Assembly: GCA_004557385.1 (NCBI GenBank)
Contig: SFEA01000003.1
Span: forward strand, 1 to 64,000
From: Bacteroidales bacterium
GTDB taxonomy: Bacteria; Bacteroidota; Bacteroidia; Bacteroidales; Muribaculaceae
DNA length: 64,000 nt
Reading direction: 5' to 3'
Shown here: positions 51,495-60,714 of the stretch, piece by piece
Position numbering within the stretch: the stretch's first letter is position 1
How the letters are laid out: every line of letters starts with the position of its first letter
Translations under genes and position numbers: made by a program
Notes under the pieces: model-generated
Databases searched by the model: none
What the model was told of the DNA's origin: nothing
The model's input: only the letters and a program-made list of their open reading frames with translations

Positions 51495-54400
51495 TCAATC
51501 ATCAACCACCAGTTGCGCCATTTCGTCCTCAACATTTTCAGCATCAACGTCCGAGCGTTTGCTGTTTGGCTTCTCACGGCCTTCAATACGATAATTCCAA
51601 TTGTTCTCGTCTAAATAATCAATCAGTTCCTTTGTGACCGGGATGCGTTTATCCGACACAAGGCGCACGATTTTACCCGACGAGCCATCAATCACGTTGA
51701 AAATCAGTTCGCTCGCATTCTCCTCGGCTCCGGTGAGAAACGATGCCAGCACCTTCGACTTAGTAACACTTATGTCGTCGGGGTTGATGTCAATCTCTAT
51801 ATTATGAATCATTCTGCCTTTCACGTCTTGCATCAAGTCAATCGAAGTAATATTAAAGTTTACTTTACTTTGATTGAATTTGCTTCGCTGAAATGCGCCA
51901 TTCACCATCAAGAACTCGCCTTTTATGCCATACTTGCCATAGTCTACGTAGTTGTGTCCAAACAACATCAGCTCGTAGGTGCCCGTCTTGTCCTCTAAGA
52001 CAATCTTGCCAAAGCTTTTACCCGATTTGTCAAGCCTTACTACATAGTCAATCACCACACCGCCAAATGTCAACTTTTCGTCTATCTTAGTTTCGGAATA
52101 ATACTTCAAATCGGCAAGCGAGCAGTTGCACACATATTGCAACTCCAATTCAAACGGGTCGAGAGGATGTCCCGAAAGGTACATTCCCACAAGCTCCTTT
52201 TCTTTGTCGAGCCTTACGACATTTGCCCATTTCTCGCCTTTTGGCACTACCGGACGCGACGTTAGCAGCTCCGGCTCGTCGTCGAACAACGATGCCACGT
52301 GCTCCTTTTGGTCAAGCTGATACTTTCGACCATAGTTCACAATAATCTGAGCTCCGGTTTCACCTTTCTCATTCGGCGTGAACCAATCCTCTCGCGATAT
52401 ATCACCAAAGCAATCGAATGCGCCGGCAAGGGCAAGCTTCTCAAGCATACCCTGCGGACATGCCGTTAAATCTACTCGCTCTACAAAATCAAAAATATCG
52501 GTATATGGTCCGTTTTGGTTGCGTTCACTGATTATTGCATCAACCGCGCGTTCGCTCACGCCTTTCAATCCGCTCAATCCACAACGTATATCACCATTTT
52601 TATTCGCACTGAACTGTTTGAATGATTCGTTGACGTCCGGACCCTTTACGGCAATCTTGAGGTTTTTGCACTCATCCATAAACTTCACCTGCTTTTCAAT
52701 GTCACCGGCATGGCTAATCACAGCACTCATATATTCGGCTGGATAATGAGCCTTTAAATATGCCGTCTGATACGACACCCAACTATAGCATGTGGCATGG
52801 CTCTTATTGAACGCATACGATGCAAACTTCTCCCAGTCTGCCCATATCTTCTCAAGAATTTTTGCGTCATGGCCATTTTTCACGCCTCCGGCAATGAACT
52901 TTGGCTTCATGGCGTCAACGATGTCCTTCTTTTTCTTACCCATAGCCTTGCGCAAGGCATCGCTCTCGCCACGCGTGAAGTCGGCCAACTGGCGCGACAA
53001 CAACATCACCTGTTCCTGATAAACAGTGATGCCATAAGTGTCCTTAAGATACTTTTCCATGCAAGGTATGTCGTAAACCACTCGCGAAGGGTCTTTTTTT
53101 CGGGCAATAAATTCAGGTATATAATCCATTGGACCCGGGCGATATAGCGCGTTCATCGCTATCAGGTCCTCAAACACCGTTGGATGCAAAGCCCGCAAGT
53201 GTTTCTGCATACCCGGCGACTCAAACTGGAATGTGCCCACCGTCTTACCTTCTTGATATAGCTTGTAGGTCAGTTCGTCGTCAATCGGAACATTATCGAG
53301 GTCGATGTCGATTCCATGGGTGATTTTGATGTTCTCCAAAGCTGTTTTCATTATCGACAATGTCTTCAGCCCGAGGAAGTCCATTTTAATCAAGCCTGTC
53401 GACTCAATCACGTGACCATCATACTGAGTGCAATTAACACGCGTCTTTGTTTCCTTATCCTCAGCAGTGCTCACCGGCACCCAATTGCTTATCGGACTGC
53501 TGCAAATAATGAATCCGCACGCATGCACTCCGGTGCCACGAACATTACCTTCAAGTTTCTTTGCATATTTAATAGTGTTTCGCATCAATGGGTCCGACGA
53601 TTTTTCGGCAGCCTGCAATTCCGGAACCTGTGCAATGGCATTTGTCAGGTTCATCTTTGGCACCTTCCCGTCAGGACCTTCATGCAATCTGTCAGGAATT
53701 GCCTTGCACAACGCATTCGATTCTGCCAATGGCAATTTCTCCACTCGAGCCACGTCCTTTATTGAATTCTTGGTCGCCATTGTGCCATACGTGATTATGT
53801 GCGCACAATTTTCTTTGCCATATTTTTCTTCCACCCACTCAAGCACCCTTCCGCGGCCGTCATCATCAAAGTCGGTGTCGATATCCGGCAAAGAAATACG
53901 GTCGGGATTCAAGAAACGCTCAAAAAGCAAGTCGTATTTCATAGGGTCGATTTTGGTGATTCCCAAGCAATACGCCACAACTGAACCGGCAGCCGAACCT
54001 CTACCCGGACCAACCATCACACCCAGTTCCTTCTGCGCCGAATTAATGAAATCTTGCACAATCAAGAAGTAGCCGGGGAAACCCATTGTCTTCATAATGT
54101 GGAGTTCAAAACGTATGCGGTCGTCCACTTCTTTGTCTAATGGAGTCTTATACAACCTATTGGCTCCTTCATACGCCAACTTGGCAAGATAGTCGGCTTC
54201 AAACTTTATTCGATACAACTTATCATATCCGCCAAGCTTTTCAATCTTCTTCTCGCCTTCCTCTCGCGGCAATGGGTTCTCGCCATTTTCGTCGCTCGTG
54301 AACTCCTTAAACAAGTCTTCCTCCGAGAATCGTTCGCGCCACTGTTCCTCAGTACCAAAATCTTCAGGTATCGGAAAGAATGGCATAATCGGGTCGTGCT

Positions 54401-55382
54401 CTATGTCGTATTCTTCAACCTTATTAAGGACCTCTATGGTGTTGCTAAGCGCCTCAGGCACATCAGCGAATATCGCATTCATCTCGGCAGTGGTTTTCAT
54501 CCACTCCTGCTTGGTATAAAGCATTCGGTTAGGGTCGTTCAAATCTCTACCCGTCGACAAACAAATCAAATGGTCGTGTGCCTCGGCATCATCTTCGTCA
54601 ACAAAATGCACATCGTTCGAGCACACCAATTTCACGCCCAATTCTTTCGACAATTCAATCAGCACCTTATTTACATCCTCCTGCAATGGATAGGTTTCAA
54701 AATTGGCGCGCTGAGCCGGGTTCGCCTTATGCCGCTGTAACTCAAGATAATAGTCATCGCCAAACACACGTTTAAACCATCTGATTACATCCTTTGCGTC
54801 GTCAATACGGTTTGCCATAATCAGCTTTGGCACTTCGCCACCAAGGCATGCCGAACACACAATCAAATCTTCGTGATATTTTTCGAGGTTGGCTTTGTCG
54901 ATACGCGGGTGACTATAGAACCCTTCGGTCCATGCCAAGCTCACAATTTTTATGAGGTTCTTATACCCGTTAAAATTTTTTGCAAGCACCACCAAGTGAT
55001 AGCCACGGTCGGAGCGGTCGCTCGTGTCGTGCATATCGCCTTTTGCCACATACATCTCGCAACCGAAAATTGGCTTGAACAGTCGTTTCTTTGCTGCTTC
55101 AAGCGCCTCGTTTAATTCCTGCAACTTAGCTTCGTCGCGCAACTCGGCATTTTCTGCTTCCTTGATTTGCTTTTTCAGTTCCTTTATCTCACTCTTGATA
55201 GGCTTGTTTGCACTTTTCGACTCGTCGAAATACTCCTTAATGCCCATCATATTGCCATGGTCGGTTATAGCCATTCCCGGCATACCATCAGCCATGGCTT
55301 TCTTAATCAACTTCTTTATCGAAGCTTGTCCATCAAGTATTGAATATTGTGTATGTGTATGTAAATGAATGAACGGTTCCAT
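51495..55382 (-). CDS. dnaE: DNA polymerase III subunit alpha
   Basis: The 1,295-residue replicative polymerase. The PHP domain opens with FIHLHTHTQYSILDG, the palm carries GPGRGSAAGSVVAYCLGIT and LPDIDTDFDDDGR (catalytic acids), and the fingers include YRPGPMDYIPEFIARK with TYGITVYQEQVMLL. The OB-fold (LTFGGVVIDYVV) and a C-terminal tail with acidic residues follow. The start at 55382 (MEPFIHLHTHT) is chosen because a -7 promoter element lies at 55420-55413, which excludes the longer reading. No intein is present. Confidence 0.97.
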   Translation of the reverse strand: MEPFIHLHTHTQYSILDGQASIKKLIKKAMADGMPGMAITDHGNMMGIKEYFDESKSANKPIKSEIKELKKQIKEAENAELRDEAKLQELNEALEAAKKRLFKPIFGCEMYVAKGDMHDTSDRSDRGYHLVVLAKNFNGYKNLIKIVSLAWTEGFYSHPRIDKANLEKYHEDLIVCSACLGGEVPKLIMANRIDDAKDVIRWFKRVFGDDYYLELQRHKANPAQRANFETYPLQEDVNKVLIELSKELGVKLVCSNDVHFVDEDDAEAHDHLICLSTGRDLNDPNRMLYTKQEWMKTTAEMNAIFADVPEALSNTIEVLNKVEEYDIEHDPIMPFFPIPEDFGTEEQWRERFSEEDLFKEFTSDENGENPLPREEGEKKIEKLGGYDKLYRIKFEADYLAKLAYEGANRLYKTPLDKEVDDRIRFELHIMKTMGFPGYFLIVQDFINSAQKELGVMVGPGRGSAAGSVVAYCLGITKIDPMKYDLLFERFLNPDRISLPDIDTDFDDDGRGRVLEWVEEKYGKENCAHIITYGTMATKNSIKDVARVEKLPLAESNALCKAIPDRLHEGPDGKVPKMNLTNAIAQVPELQAAEKSSDPLMRNTIKYAKKLEGNVRGTGVHACGFIICSSPISNWVPVSTAEDKETKTRVNCTQYDGHVIESTGLIKMDFLGLKTLSIMKTALENIKITHGIDIDLDNVPIDDELTYKLYQEGKTVGTFQFESPGMQKHLRALHPTVFEDLIAMNALYRPGPMDYIPEFIARKKDPSRVVYDIPCMEKYLKDTYGITVYQEQVMLLSRQLADFTRGESDALRKAMGKKKKDIVDAMKPKFIAGGVKNGHDAKILEKIWADWEKFASYAFNKSHATCYSWVSYQTAYLKAHYPAEYMSAVISHAGDIEKQVKFMDECKNLKIAVKGPDVNESFKQFSANKNGDIRCGLSGLKGVSERAVDAIISERNQNGPYTDIFDFVERVDLTACPQGMLEKLALAGAFDCFGDISREDWFTPNEKGETGAQIIVNYGRKYQLDQKEHVASLFDDEPELLTSRPVVPKGEKWANVVRLDKEKELVGMYLSGHPLDPFELELQYVCNCSLADLKYYSETKIDEKLTFGGVVIDYVVRLDKSGKSFGKIVLEDKTGTYELMLFGHNYVDYGKYGIKGEFLMVNGAFQRSKFNQSKVNFNITSIDLMQDVKGRMIHNIEIDINPDDISVTKSKVLASFLTGAEENASELIFNVIDGSSGKIVRLVSDKRIPVTKELIDYLDENNWNYRIEGREKPNSKRSDVDAENVEDEMAQLVVDD

Positions 55383-55412
55383 ACCTAAAAAGTCAAGTTT
55401 TAATTCTTTCCT

Positions 55413-55420
55413 CAAAATTA
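55413..55420 (-). promoter_or_regulatory. -7 element for dnaE
   Basis: Reads TAATTTTG on the minus strand, with a TTG 22 bases farther. It lies 30 bases before the chosen dnaE start and fixes that start choice. Confidence 0.45.
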
Positions 55421-55636
55421 ATCAAATAAATGATTATACGCGCAATTTCTCATACAGATATTTACAACAATTTTATCAACAACCTTCAATATCTATTTTA
55501 ATATTAATGAGTTACCCTAAAATAACAATCACACCATTTATCATCCTATGCACAATGTACAGCAACTCCATGCCGCCATGCCATGAAGCAATCGACTCAC
55601 AATCAGCCCAATGCCGAGTCCTGCACAGGCATCATT

Positions 55637-56026
55637 TCAAGCACAACCCAACACACGCTTTAGCGACTTAATCTGATTGTGCCACAATTCTGTTATTTCC
55701 TTGCGTTCATCTTCGTCGATGGCAAAATCTGTAATCTGCAGGTTTCTGCTTCCGGTAATCTCCGAATTCGTTATGCGCATCTCAAAAAAGCTTCTTGGGA
55801 TTTCACTATCCTCCCAACGGAAACGCACATACTGGCCATTGCGGATGGCAATCAGGGTGGCTCGTTGCGATGCCTTGTTCCAATAGAACGTAAAAACCTT
55901 TCCATCCTTTTTTACAGAATCGGCAAACCACTCAGCCAAACCGTTTGGCGTGGAAATAAACGTCCATATCAGCGAAGCCGATACGCTTTTCATGTCATAG
56001 TCGATTACAAATTTCTCCTCGTGCAT
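55637..56026 (-). CDS. START-like (AHSA1-related) domain protein
   Basis: A 129-residue single-domain protein of the helix-grip (START/AHSA1) fold. Landmarks are an N-terminal strand, the ASLIWTFISTPNGLAEWFADSV helix characteristic of the group, FTFYWNKASQRATLIAIRNGQYVRFRWED, and a C-terminal long helix. Such proteins bind hydrophobic ligands or act as chaperone co-factors; no ligand is predictable here. It lies between dnaE and pta with its own -7 element. Confidence 0.8.
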   Translation of the reverse strand: MHEEKFVIDYDMKSVSASLIWTFISTPNGLAEWFADSVKKDGKVFTFYWNKASQRATLIAIRNGQYVRFRWEDSEIPRSFFEMRITNSEITGSRNLQITDFAIDEDERKEITELWHNQIKSLKRVLGCA

Positions 56027-56089
56027 TTTGATAATAAAAAAAAGGTTATGTTTTCAGTCCGTAAATTAAATACAAAGATTACAATACTA

Positions 56090-56097
56090 CAAATATA
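56090..56097 (-). promoter_or_regulatory. -7 element for the START-like gene
   Basis: Reads TATATTTG on the minus strand, 63 bases before the start codon. No spaced TTG. Confidence 0.35.
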
Positions 56098-56195
56098 TTG
56101 ATATAAAAATACGTTAATCATAGCAATTTTCAAGAATAATCAATTAAGCCAAAATTTTTTCATCATTTTTAACCGAAGTAACTAAAAATATTATT

Positions 56196-56203
56196 TAATT
56201 TTG
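56196..56203 (+). promoter_or_regulatory. -7 element for pta-ackA
   Basis: TAATTTTG matches TAnnTTTG, 22 bases before the pta ATG. No TTG at the standard distance. Confidence 0.45.
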
Positions 56204-56225
56204 CAAAGATATAAAACATTGAATT

Positions 56226-57239
56226 ATGGACTTATTTAAAAATCTTAAGGCAACAGCCATTGCTAACAAGCAACGCATTGTACTACCTGAGAGCACTGAA
56301 CCTCGCACCTTAAAAGCAGCTGACCAAGTAATTGCTGAAGGAATTGCCGATGTCATCTTAATTGGAGAGCCAGACGAAATCATGGCAAAGGCCAAAGAGT
56401 TATGCTTAACCAACATTGGCAAGGCACGCATTGTCAACCCTAACGACGATGCTGCAGTCCAAAAATATGCCGAGTTGTTTTACGAACTTCGTAAATCGAA
56501 AGGCATCACAATGGAGGACGCTGTGAAAAAAGCCAAAGACCCTCTTTATTTAGGATGTCTTTTAGTGAAGTCGGGCGAAGCTGATGGTCAAGTAGCTGGC
56601 GCCGCCAATTCAACCGGAAACGTGCTTCGAGCCGCTTTCCAAGTAATCAAAACTGCACCAGGCATTTCGGCAGTATCTGGAGCTTTCATCATGCAACTGC
56701 CAGAAGGCTCGCCATATGGACACGATGGCATCTTCGTGTTTGCCGACTGTGCCGCTATTCCTGCGCCGACTGCTTCGGAGCTTGCGCAAATTGCTGTTTC
56801 TGCTAACCGCACCGCTAAACAATTGGCTTGCATCCCCGAACCTAAAGTGGCTATGCTGAGCTTCTCTACTAAAGGCAGCGCTAAGCACGACAACGTAACC
56901 AAAGTGATTGAAGCCACTCGTATGGCAAAAGAACTCGACCCCACCATCGACATCGACGGCGAATTGCAAGCCGATGCTGCAATTGTTCCATCGGTGGGCG
57001 CAAGCAAAGCCCCAGGCAGCAACATTGCAGGTAAAGCCAACGTGCTTGTTTTCCCAAACCTCGAAACCGGAAACATTGCCTACAAGCTTGTTCAACGCCT
57101 CGCAGGAGCCGTTGCTGCAGGTCCTATCATGCAAGGCCTTGCCGCACCAGTCAACGACTTGTCGCGCGGATGCTTCCCTGAAGACATCGTAAAAACCATC
57201 ATCATGACTTGCAACCAAGCCATAGATGCAAAAAAATAA
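56226..57239 (+). CDS. pta: phosphate acetyltransferase
   Basis: A 337-residue enzyme that converts acetyl-CoA and phosphate to acetyl phosphate. It shows RIVLPESTEPRTLKAADQVIAEGIADVILIGEP, LGCLLVKSGEADGQVAGAANSTGNVLRAAFQVIKTAPG, ISAVSGAFIMQLP, VAMLSFSTKGSAKHDNVTKVIEATRMAKE and DGELQADAAIVPSVGASKAPGSNIAGKANVLVFPNLETGN. This is the short form without the N-terminal regulatory domain. It is encoded with ackA and together they make ATP by acetate fermentation. Confidence 0.97.
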   Translation: MDLFKNLKATAIANKQRIVLPESTEPRTLKAADQVIAEGIADVILIGEPDEIMAKAKELCLTNIGKARIVNPNDDAAVQKYAELFYELRKSKGITMEDAVKKAKDPLYLGCLLVKSGEADGQVAGAANSTGNVLRAAFQVIKTAPGISAVSGAFIMQLPEGSPYGHDGIFVFADCAAIPAPTASELAQIAVSANRTAKQLACIPEPKVAMLSFSTKGSAKHDNVTKVIEATRMAKELDPTIDIDGELQADAAIVPSVGASKAPGSNIAGKANVLVFPNLETGNIAYKLVQRLAGAVAAGPIMQGLAAPVNDLSRGCFPEDIVKTIIMTCNQAIDAKK

Positions 57240-57279
57240 TCTCGATATCTCAAATCTAATAACAAAATACAACATTTTT

Positions 57280-58494
57280 ATGAACATCTTAGTGCTCAAC
57301 TGCGGAAGTAGCTCCGTAAAATACAAATTAATCGAAATCAAGGCTAACAATGTTTTGGCTGAAGGTGGAATTGAAAAAATCGGTTTGCCCGACGCTTTCA
57401 TTAAATTCAAGCTCGCCGACGGTTCGAAGAAAATACTTGAGCTTGACATCACCGACCACGATGGAGCAATCAAGGCTATCCTCGACTTGCTCACCAGTGC
57501 GGAATTTGGCTGCATCAAGAGCTTCGACGAAATCGATGCCGTTGGTCACCGCGTAGTGCATGGTGGCGAGAAGTTCAACAAGAGCGTTCTCATTAACGAC
57601 GAAGTGATTGCCATGATTAAAGAGTGCTACGGCATTGCTCCACTCCACAACCCGGTTAACATGGCAGGCATCGACGCCATCACTCATGTGCTTCCTAAGG
57701 TGCCTCAAGTGGCAGTATTCGACACTGCATTCCATCAAACAATGCCTGCAAAATCATATATGTATGCTCTTCCATATAAATACTATGAGCAAGACGGCGT
57801 TCGCAGATATGGTTTCCACGGCACAAGCCACCGCTATGTTTCGAAACGCGTATGTGAATTCCTGGGCGTAAACCCTGCCGAAAAGAAAGTAATCACTTGC
57901 CACGTTGGCAACGGCGGCAGCATCACAGCCGTACTGAATGGCAAGAGTGTAGACACATCAATGGGTCTCACCCCGGTTGAAGGCTTGATGATGGGCACTC
58001 GCTGCGGCGACGTTGACCCGGGTGCGCTCACTTTCCTCATGAACAAATACAACATCAGCGCTGCCGAAATGCAGAACATCATCAACAAGGAAAGTGGCGT
58101 GGCTGGTTTCACTGAAATCTCGTCGGATATGCGTTCAATCGAAGAAGCCGACAATGCCGGCGTGCCTCGCGCCGTGCTTGGCTTGCAAATGTATGAACAA
58201 CGCATCATCAAATACATTGGAGCTTATGCTGCCGAAATGGGCGGTGTTGACATCATCGTATTCACCGGAGGCGTTGGTGAGAATCAAACTGGCGTTCGTG
58301 CTAATGTATGCCGTCCGCTCGCATTCCTCGGCGTGAAACTCGACGAAGAACTCAATGCAAAAATCCGCGGTAAGGAAACTCTCATCAGCACTCCTGATTC
58401 GAAGGTTGCTGTATGTGTGATACCTACCGATGAAGAGTATATGATTGCTCGCGACACCGAAGCAATCGTTGAAGGCCGCGAAATTGTCGACTAA
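57280..58494 (+). CDS. ackA: acetate kinase
   Basis: A 404-residue ASKHA-fold kinase that transfers phosphate from acetyl phosphate to ADP, yielding acetate and ATP. Signatures are MNILVLNCGSSSVKYKLIE, HRVVHGGEKF, VAVFDTAFHQTMPAKSYMYALPYKYYEQDGVRRYGFHGTSHRYV, CHVGNGGSITAVLNGKSVDTSMGLTPVEGLMMGTRCGDVDPG and IVFTGGVGENQ. ATG at 57280 is chosen because the upstream frame belongs to the pta 3' end. It follows pta by 40 bases and ends at a terminator. Confidence 0.98.
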   Translation: MNILVLNCGSSSVKYKLIEIKANNVLAEGGIEKIGLPDAFIKFKLADGSKKILELDITDHDGAIKAILDLLTSAEFGCIKSFDEIDAVGHRVVHGGEKFNKSVLINDEVIAMIKECYGIAPLHNPVNMAGIDAITHVLPKVPQVAVFDTAFHQTMPAKSYMYALPYKYYEQDGVRRYGFHGTSHRYVSKRVCEFLGVNPAEKKVITCHVGNGGSITAVLNGKSVDTSMGLTPVEGLMMGTRCGDVDPGALTFLMNKYNISAAEMQNIINKESGVAGFTEISSDMRSIEEADNAGVPRAVLGLQMYEQRIIKYIGAYAAEMGGVDIIVFTGGVGENQTGVRANVCRPLAFLGVKLDEELNAKIRGKETLISTPDSKVAVCVIPTDEEYMIARDTEAIVEGREIVD

Positions 58495-58568
58495 CAATCT
58501 TTAGTCCGTCACCTCGCGAACATTCGCAAAAGAAAGTTCACGATTCGGATTATTTTAGAATAATATTG

Positions 58569-58609
58569 GATGCAATAGTTGTGCAATCGCAGCTATTGCA
58601 TCTGTTTTT
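58569..58609 (+). terminator. pta-ackA terminator
   Basis: GATGCAATAGTTG (58569-58581) pairs with CAGCTATTGCATC (58590-58602) with one G-T wobble, followed by TGTTTTTC. Confidence 0.85.
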
Positions 58610-58640
58610 CACTCTCTTCCTTCTCACAAAACCTTCATCA

Positions 58641-58680
58641 AATAAAAAATAAGGCTTGCCGACGCATGTGCCAGCAAGCC
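58641..58680 (-). terminator. terminator of the TlpA-like gene
   Basis: On the minus strand GGCTTGC (58680-58674) pairs with GCAAGCC (58659-58653), followed by TTATTTTTTATT. It lies 30 bases past the TlpA-like stop. Confidence 0.75.
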
Positions 58681-58709
58681 AAATAATATTTCTTTGTTAA
58701 ACAGCAGTC

Positions 58710-59783
58710 TTACTTAATCAAATCGGCGAAATCGTCGTAGAACTTAGGGTCCTCGCCCACGCAACGCTTCACAATCTTACCTTCAGGGTTAACAAGCAAC
58801 TTAGTTGGATAGCCCTCAATGCCATACATCATCTCCACGCTCTTGTCAGAACCCGGCACAGCACCTTCGCTAATTACATGCTTCCAATTGAGCTGATGTT
58901 TTTCGATTGCAGCAAGCCATTTGTCCTTCTTGTCGCGACAAGCAATCGAAAGAATTTCCATCTTATCCTTATACTTCTCGTAGTTCTCTTTTAATTGAGG
59001 AATACCTCTGATGCACCAAATGCACCACGAGCCCCAGAAGTCAACAATCACCCATTTGCCACGCAAGCTCGACATCTTCAAAGTGCTGCCGTCTGGCGTA
59101 GGCAACTCAAAGTCTGGCGCCATCTCGCCCTCTGCAGTGAGTTTCTTAGCCGCCTGCACCTCTTTCTCGCGCTTGATTCTCTCGGCAAGCTTTTGGTCTA
59201 AACCGGCAAACATGCCAGTCTTTGCATTGGCACCCACCTTTGGCAACATCTTCTCACAAAACTCCACATCGGTCATCGATAAAGCCCAAAGCGTGATTGG
59301 CGAATCAAGGTTCTGCTCAACATAGTCGGTAGTAACCTTATAATATAATGATATCAGCGAGTCACGCTTCGCCTCATCCTTTTCGCCGTTAATCAGCTTG
59401 CCAAGTGCTTCGCGCTGTGCCGACACTTCGTCAATCATTGCTTGCAGCTTCGAACCCTTGGTTACCACATCCATGCCGTCGGCACCTTTGGTGAGCTTCA
59501 CATCAAACTTTTCGCCAGGAGCAACATACAGCTGAGCGGCATCTCTACCAGCATATTGGCGAGGCAACAGCAAAATCAAAGCAGGTTCCTTTACATCAGC
59601 CAAAGCAAACTTGCCATTATTTGCCACCACCAGACTGTCCTGAGCTATGCGGGCACTACTCACGGGATTATACCATCGCACCTGAACGCTATCATTATCA
59701 AAGCCCTTCAGCTCCACTTTAACACCTGCCCACGAGCATGCTGCACACAAGCCCATCGACACAAATAAAATAAACTTTCTCAT
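58710..59783 (-). CDS. TlpA/ResA-like thioredoxin with DUF4369 domain
   Basis: A 357-residue exported disulfide oxidoreductase. The signal peptide MRKFILFVSMGLCAACSWAG fits a non-lipoprotein cleavage after AWA-like residues. An N-terminal DUF4369-like beta domain covers about 20-130, a helical segment about 130-215. The thioredoxin domain starts at GEMAPDFELPTPDGSTLKMSSLRGKWVIVDFWGSWCIWCIRGIPQLKENY, with the redox pair in CIWC at about residue 250, and the cis-Pro in GIEGYPTKLLV. It probably reduces periplasmic cysteines. Monocistronic, with its own -7 element and terminator. Confidence 0.9.
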   Translation of the reverse strand: MRKFILFVSMGLCAACSWAGVKVELKGFDNDSVQVRWYNPVSSARIAQDSLVVANNGKFALADVKEPALILLLPRQYAGRDAAQLYVAPGEKFDVKLTKGADGMDVVTKGSKLQAMIDEVSAQREALGKLINGEKDEAKRDSLISLYYKVTTDYVEQNLDSPITLWALSMTDVEFCEKMLPKVGANAKTGMFAGLDQKLAERIKREKEVQAAKKLTAEGEMAPDFELPTPDGSTLKMSSLRGKWVIVDFWGSWCIWCIRGIPQLKENYEKYKDKMEILSIACRDKKDKWLAAIEKHQLNWKHVISEGAVPGSDKSVEMMYGIEGYPTKLLVNPEGKIVKRCVGEDPKFYDDFADLIK

Positions 59784-59843
59784 ATTTATATGTTTTTATG
59801 TTAGTTTTCTGTTAAATAGTTATTCTTTTGACTTATTCAACTG

Positions 59844-59872
59844 CAAATTTAACCAAATAATCCAATCCCCAA
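59844..59872 (-). promoter_or_regulatory. promoter of the TlpA-like gene
   Basis: Minus strand: TTG (59872-59870), 18 bases, TAAATTTG (59851-59844). The spacer is slightly short. Confidence 0.45.
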
Positions 59873-59906
59873 CATCTCATTAACTTATTTTTTATTTCAA
59901 TAGCAT

Positions 59907-59937
59907 TTGTCATCTTCTTACTTTGCAATTATCTTTG
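59907..59937 (+). promoter_or_regulatory. promoter of the conserved unknown gene
   Basis: TTG (59907-59909), 20 bases, TATCTTTG (59930-59937). The short leader of about 12 bases supports the ATG at 59956. Confidence 0.7.
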
Positions 59938-59955
59938 CAAAAAAATTTGCAAATT

Positions 59956-60540
59956 ATGGAAGAAAAAAACATTTATAGTCGAGCAATCTTCATTGACAAC
60001 CTCACAAAACAGCTGGTAAAAATATGCACATCGCGCCAGATGCTTAACAACATGCTTTACGACATCCCTGAACTTTCCGAAAAATGGAAACAGTCGGCAC
60101 CACAATACATGGCTGATGCAGTTCCCGAAATTGCCAAGTATCCCATGGTGGCAATCGGTTGGGCAATCTACTTCGGAATCGGTGCTGCCGTGTATTGGGA
60201 CGGAGCATGGGACCAAGTGAAGGATTGCCCCGACCTATACAAATTCATCCGCGACAAGCGCGGATTCGACTACATGGACGAATACGTCACCGAGGACCTT
60301 GTAGGCATAAACCTCAAAAGCACAAAACAACGCGACATCGACGACGCCAACGCACTCACCTCATGCATTCAGGAATGTGCCGAATTGGCATTGACAATGA
60401 TTCGCAAACAAGGCATCGAGCCACAAAGCCCCGAAGCATTCTATATGTATGCCGCAGTGGAAAAACTGATGTTTGAATTGGGACTTTCAATGCAAATGTA
60501 CCGCATGGGCTACCGATATGAGAAAGTGACACTTTCATAG
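59956..60540 (+). CDS. conserved protein of unknown function
   Basis: A 194-residue, mainly helical protein that I do not recognise as a named family. It opens MEEKNIYSRAIFIDNLTKQLVKICTSRQMLNNMLYDI. The middle has one hydrophobic stretch (about 62-82, PMVAIGWAIYFGIGAAVYW), possibly buried rather than transmembrane. The C-terminal half is rich in Glu, Asp and Met, with ALTSCIQECAELALTMIRKQG. There is no signal peptide and no catalytic motif I can defend. It is transcribed alone from a strong consensus promoter, just upstream of the ribosomal genes. Confidence 0.75.
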   Translation: MEEKNIYSRAIFIDNLTKQLVKICTSRQMLNNMLYDIPELSEKWKQSAPQYMADAVPEIAKYPMVAIGWAIYFGIGAAVYWDGAWDQVKDCPDLYKFIRDKRGFDYMDEYVTEDLVGINLKSTKQRDIDDANALTSCIQECAELALTMIRKQGIEPQSPEAFYMYAAVEKLMFELGLSMQMYRMGYRYEKVTLS

Positions 60541-60572
60541 AAAAAATCAGCTTAAATAATCAACGCAACTAT

Positions 60573-60602
60573 TTGATATTTAAAAGAAAAGTTGTAACTT
60601 TG
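60573..60602 (+). promoter_or_regulatory. promoter of rplM-rpsI
   Basis: TTG (60573-60575), 19 bases, TAACTTTG (60595-60602). Transcription should start near 60609, leaving a leader of about 105 bases. Confidence 0.72.
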
Positions 60603-60608
60603 CAGTCC

Positions 60609-60714
60609 GATTATGTCCGTATTATTTAATCATTTCAGAGGCCCGCAAGGACTTTTGGCCGAGTCTGAGTGTGTCTATGAATATTTTAATTAACTATTAA
60701 TCAGGAATTTAAAA
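60609..60714 (+). promoter_or_regulatory. possible structured leader of rplM
   Basis: The leader can form GGCC/GGCC pairing in the region 60641-60660 or, alternatively, GGACT with AGTCT about 60650-60667. Two exclusive small helices before a ribosomal-protein start suggest autoregulation by uL13, as known in other bacteria, but no described motif was matched. Confidence 0.35.
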
